This document shows positions 61,502 to 64,000 of a stretch of DNA of 64,000 nucleotides, one piece after another. Under the pieces are notes generated by a model. The model was not told the DNA's origin, did no database searches, and saw only the letters and a program-made list of their open reading frames with translations. The position numbers and the translations under genes were made by a program. This DNA is from Hyphomonas sp. CY54-11-8 (lineage in GTDB: Bacteria > Pseudomonadota > Alphaproteobacteria > Caulobacterales > Hyphomonadaceae): NCBI RefSeq assembly GCF_000682735.1, contig NZ_AWFD01000001.1, forward strand, positions 310,001-374,000, read 5' to 3'. How positions within the stretch are numbered: position 1 is the first letter of the stretch; each line of letters starts with the position of its first letter.

Positions 61502-61535
61502 TCACCAAATATGGTGAGCCTGCTCCATGATGCCG
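61502..61535 (-). repeat. right terminal inverted repeat, 34 bp
   Basis: Exact inverse of 56869-56902, beginning TCACCAAATATGGTGA and ending ATGATGCCG. Flanked outside by the duplication GAAAAGGG. Confidence 0.92.
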
Positions 61536-61543
61536 GAAAAGGG
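61536..61543. repeat. right target-site duplication GAAAAGGG
   Basis: Identical to 56861-56868, directly outside the right terminal repeat. Confidence 0.85.
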
Positions 61544-61676
61544 CTGCACCCGAGACTATTGGAGCGAGCTGCTCGAAATCAGGCAGAGGGAAAGGGAAGA
61601 GGGGGGAATACCTGTAAGGTGGGTGTACCTGCTCCGCCTTAATCCTTCTTGCTCTTGTTGTGCGCAGATCCAATAA
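61544..61676 (+). pseudogene. 3' fragment of the interrupted HTH gene
   Basis: After the duplication the frame continues as TRDYWSELLEIRQREREEGG, then IPVRWVYLLRLNPSCSCCAQ to TAA 61674-61676. Joined to 56288-56868 it gives one uninterrupted 237-aa protein, which shows both that the element is correctly bounded and that the gene was intact before insertion. Confidence 0.65.
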
Positions 61677-61689
61677 ACGACATGTTGTG

Positions 61690-62724
61690 CTAGCGTAGGC
61701 CTCTGATTTTCGATCGGGCTCTTATAGAGTTGGTCGTAAGTCGAAATGATGGATCAACACTATCGAATATTTTGCAAAAAGGTCGCGCGTTGATATCGGA
61801 AAATAATAGTTGAATGTTTTGGTTCATGACCGCTTTCATTCGATCTACGACCTTCGGCTGAAGAGACCGAAACCAGCTTGGTTGAAAATAGAAATTTTCG
61901 CTGTGCTCTAGGCCTAGTTGGAACACAAATTCATGAAGTGCCGACTTAGCGTGTTTAAATCTATTCAGTACCGGCACTATAATTTTCTGACTTTCTTCCA
62001 GCCAGATCAAGAAAAACCGGCTACCGACTGTCGAAGGTATCACTGCTAAAGCGGCCCCCTCTGTCGAAGTTTCTGCGTCTGGGTCAACATCATGATACTG
62101 AGGAAAGAATCGAAAGTTTACTGCTGCTAGGTATGAGAATGGAAGGTGATCTGAAAATTGTACCGAGGCGAATTTTATTCGTGAGTAGTCGGATTTTTCA
62201 ATCATTCCCCGAATTTCAACTAAGAATGCATGAATGTCTTTCAGGCCAAGCAATGTTCCATATTCCATTGCTTGCTTCTCGATGCTGGGTTGAACATTTT
62301 CATCGTATATTTCGTAAGAGCTGAATACCGCTAGGTTTTGAGTCTTCTTGAAAAGTTCCTGAGCAGTCGCTCTAAAAAGATAAAGCGCCATGTTTTCCTG
62401 CGTTGTTTGAAATGTGTCGGAATCGATTTCCCTAAAAATGAGATTGTCGTGCTTCTGGCAAAAGCCCTTGAAGCAAGAAGCCAGCCGTAAGGTGATGGGG
62501 CGCTCTTCGAGAAAGCCGGTCTCACTTTTAGACGCCATATTCATTCCAAACCTAATCACCTCACTGTTCTCAGAGATTAGGCGCAAACTGGTCGAAGATA
62601 TGGAGTGAGAATTGATAGCCTTCTCATCGCATTCATCGAAGAGTGAAAGAATGCAAAGAGAATCTTCTTGGAAAGATTTGATCACACGTTTGTAGTGGTC
62701 ACTCAGTTCGAAGATATTTTTCAT
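61690..62724 (-). CDS. AT-rich hypothetical protein with Cys/His motifs
   Basis: 344 aa, GC near 42%, far below the host. N-terminal motifs CILSLFDECDEKAINSHSIS, FKGFCQKHDNLIFREID and MALYLFRATAQELFKK are conserved-looking Cys/His and Asp positions that could bind metal. The C-terminal half is beta/alpha with HEFVFQLGLEHSENFYFQPS. No confident family. It lies between the transposon and uvrB in the accessory block, consistent with horizontal transfer. RBS not evident. Confidence 0.7.
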   Translation of the reverse strand: MKNIFELSDHYKRVIKSFQEDSLCILSLFDECDEKAINSHSISSTSLRLISENSEVIRFGMNMASKSETGFLEERPITLRLASCFKGFCQKHDNLIFREIDSDTFQTTQENMALYLFRATAQELFKKTQNLAVFSSYEIYDENVQPSIEKQAMEYGTLLGLKDIHAFLVEIRGMIEKSDYSRIKFASVQFSDHLPFSYLAAVNFRFFPQYHDVDPDAETSTEGAALAVIPSTVGSRFFLIWLEESQKIIVPVLNRFKHAKSALHEFVFQLGLEHSENFYFQPSWFRSLQPKVVDRMKAVMNQNIQLLFSDINARPFCKIFDSVDPSFRLTTNSIRARSKIRGLR

Positions 62725-62779
62725 CGGCTATAAAAGCGTCGGCAATTCGGTATTTTTCCAATGGGAATTTAATTTGGGT

Positions 62780-64000
62780 CTAGATTAGCCCCAATTCTTC
62801 CTCCCGTAGCCGCTTCACCTCGTCCCGCAAGCGGGCCGCTTCTTCGAACTCAAGGTTCGCGGCGGCTTCGCGCATCTGCTTTTCGAGGTCGGCGACCACA
62901 GCCTTGAGATTGTGACCGCTTTCGCCTGCAAGTGGCAAGGCTTTTTCTTCGGCGACGGCGCGGGTGCGGCCGCGGCCGCGGGTCTTGTCCTTGCCCCGGC
63001 CGCGGCCTTTTGCCGAGACGTCCTTCTTCTCGCCGAGCTCGCTGAGGATGTCGGTGACGTCGCGCCGGATCGTGGTCGGCGTGATGCCGTGTTCCTCATT
63101 ATAGGCCATCTGCTTGGCGCGGCGGCGGTCCGTCTCGTTCATGGCGCGCTGCATGGAGCCGGTCACCTTGTCCGCATAGAGAACAACGCGCGCCTCGGCG
63201 TTGCGCGCCGCGCGGCCGATGGTCTGCACGAGACTGGTCTCCGAGCGCAGGAAGCCCTCCTTGTCCGCATCGAGGATACCGACAAAGCCGCACTCCGGAA
63301 TGTCGAGCCCCTCGCGCAGCAAATTGATGCCGACCAGCACGTCGAACACGCCGAGGCGCAGGTCGCGGATGATCTCGATCCGCTCGATCGTGTCGACGTC
63401 GGAGTGCATGTAGCGCACGCGCACGCCGTTCTCGTGCAGGAAGTCCGTCAGGTCTTCCGCCATCTTCTTGGTCAGCGTCGTGATGAGGGAGCGCATGCCG
63501 CGCGCGGCCACGGCCTTCACCTCGGCCATGACATCGTCGACCTGGTTGGCGCCGCCCGTCGAGACGGGGCGGACTTCGACCGGCGGGTCGAGCAAGCCGG
63601 TGGGGCGGATGACCTGTTCGGTGAACACGCCGCCGGTGCGCTCCAGCTCCCATGGGCCGGGGGTGGCGGAGACGTGCACCGTCTGCGGGCGCATGGCGTC
63701 CCATTCCTCGAATTTCAGCGGCCGGTTGTCCATGCAGGAGGGCAGGCGGAAGCCGTATTCGGCCAGCGTCGACTTGCGGCTGAAGTCGCCTTTGAACATG
63801 GCGCCGATCTGGGGGATCGTCTGGTGGCTCTCATCGGCGAAGACGAGGGCATTGTCGGGCAGGTATTCAAACATGGTCGGCGGCGGCTCGCCCGGCTTGC
63901 GGCCGGTGAGGTAGCGGGAATAGTTCTCGATGCCGTTGCAGCTGCCCGTGGCGGCCAGCATCTCGATGTCATACTGCACGCGCTGTTCGATGCGCTGGGC
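62780..64000 (-). CDS. uvrB: excinuclease ABC subunit B, N-terminal part outside window
   Basis: The frame is open to base 64000; about 406 C-terminal residues are visible. They show [39 protein letters not shown], the helicase motifs [32 protein letters not shown] and [19 protein letters not shown], and the C-terminal UVR motif [21 protein letters not shown] basic Lys/Arg/Gly insert ([17 protein letters not shown]) precedes the UVR motif. UvrB verifies DNA damage in nucleotide excision repair. Confidence 0.97.
   Translation of the reverse strand, partial: AQRIEQRVQYDIEMLAATGSCNGIENYSRYLTGRKPGEPPPTMFEYLPDNALVFADESHQTIPQIGAMFKGDFSRKSTLAEYGFRLPSCMDNRPLKFEEWDAMRPQTVHVSATPGPWELERTGGVFTEQVIRPTGLLDPPVEVRPVSTGGANQVDDVMAEVKAVAARGMRSLITTLTKKMAEDLTDFLHENGVRVRYMHSDVDTIERIEIIRDLRLGVFDVLVGINLLREGLDIPECGFVGILDADKEGFLRSETSLVQTIGRAARNAEARVVLYADKVTGSMQRAMNETDRRRAKQMAYNEEHGITPTTIRRDVTDILSELGEKKDVSAKGRGRGKDKTRGRGRTRAVAEEKALPLAGESGHNLKAVVADLEKQMREAAANLEFEEAARLRDEVKRLREEELGLI

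Larger units (their letters stand above)
56869..61535. mobile_element. IS1595-family transposon with passenger genes (4,667 bp)
   Basis: The boundaries are set by perfect 34-bp terminal inverted repeats (56869-56902 and 61502-61535) and the flanking 8-bp duplication GAAAAGGG. The transposase at 58633-59595 belongs to the IS1595/ISXO2 family, some of whose subgroups are known to carry passenger genes. Inside are eight genes on both strands, five copies of one 16-bp palindrome, and lower GC than the chromosome. The element split the HTH gene, and precise excision would restore it. No second IS is needed to explain the structure. Confidence 0.9.

Noticed and set aside
1..64000. tRNA, rRNA and CRISPR arrays
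   Set aside because: I found no T-arm plus acceptor pattern, no rRNA segment, and no regularly spaced repeats longer than the operator arrays described.

Overview
The window is about 62% GC and looks like the chromosome of a stalked or budding alphaproteobacterium, most likely Hyphomonadaceae (Hyphomonas-like). Evidence for this is the cell-cycle regulator GcrA, the hybrid general-stress regulator PhyR, an Irr-type Fur protein, the ethylmalonyl-CoA pathway enzymes Ccr and Ecm, serC and serA with a structured serC leader, and the mutM-ubiE-ubiB-coaBC-dut neighbourhood. I see no rRNA, tRNA or CRISPR array.

Region by region. 1-8.7 kb: acyl-CoA and redox metabolism (thiolase cut by the window edge, GST, nitroreductase, two SDRs, TauD-like dioxygenase), plus a TetR-controlled operon with three matching operator palindromes. 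8.8-19.2 kb: serine synthesis (serC, serA), a PagL-like outer-membrane protein, purA, and acetyl-CoA assimilation (ccr, ecm). 19.2-32.6 kb: a RimB-RimK fusion, Bcr/CflA transporter, lipoproteins, a PQQ-type sugar dehydrogenase, aldehyde dehydrogenase, maeB, mutS and a frameshifted XRE regulator. 32.2-44.5 kb: gshB, DolP-like BON lipoprotein, rsfS-rlmH, a TAXI binding protein, mutM-ubiE-ubiB-coaBC-dut, and two tiny PspB-like membrane proteins. 44.5-55.5 kb: a Pif1-like helicase, phyR, irr, gcrA, an ABC-2 permease, a caspase-domain lipoprotein with 23 consecutive prolines, and an NhaC antiporter.

55.5-62.75 kb, between nhaC and uvrB, is accessory DNA. It starts with a densely structured, apparently non-coding segment (minus strand, about 55.53-56.04 kb) that has back-to-back GNRA hairpins, a TTGACA-type promoter candidate at one end and an intrinsic terminator at the other. 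A phage-like HTH gene follows. It is interrupted by a 4,667-bp IS1595-family transposon (56869-61535) with perfect 34-bp terminal inverted repeats and an 8-bp target duplication, GAAAAGGG. Removing the element and one duplication restores the reading frame.

The transposon carries seven passenger genes besides its transposase. It also carries five copies of one 16-bp palindrome (TCACCA-N4-TGGTGA): one inside each terminal repeat, and the others just upstream of the DUF6471-like gene, of the transposase and of a terminal passenger gene. This suggests one DNA-binding protein could control both gene expression and the transposon ends. A second passenger gene has a leader able to form mutually exclusive hairpins around its ribosome binding site. 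An AT-rich gene of unrecognised function (61690-62724) separates the transposon from uvrB, which runs off the window.
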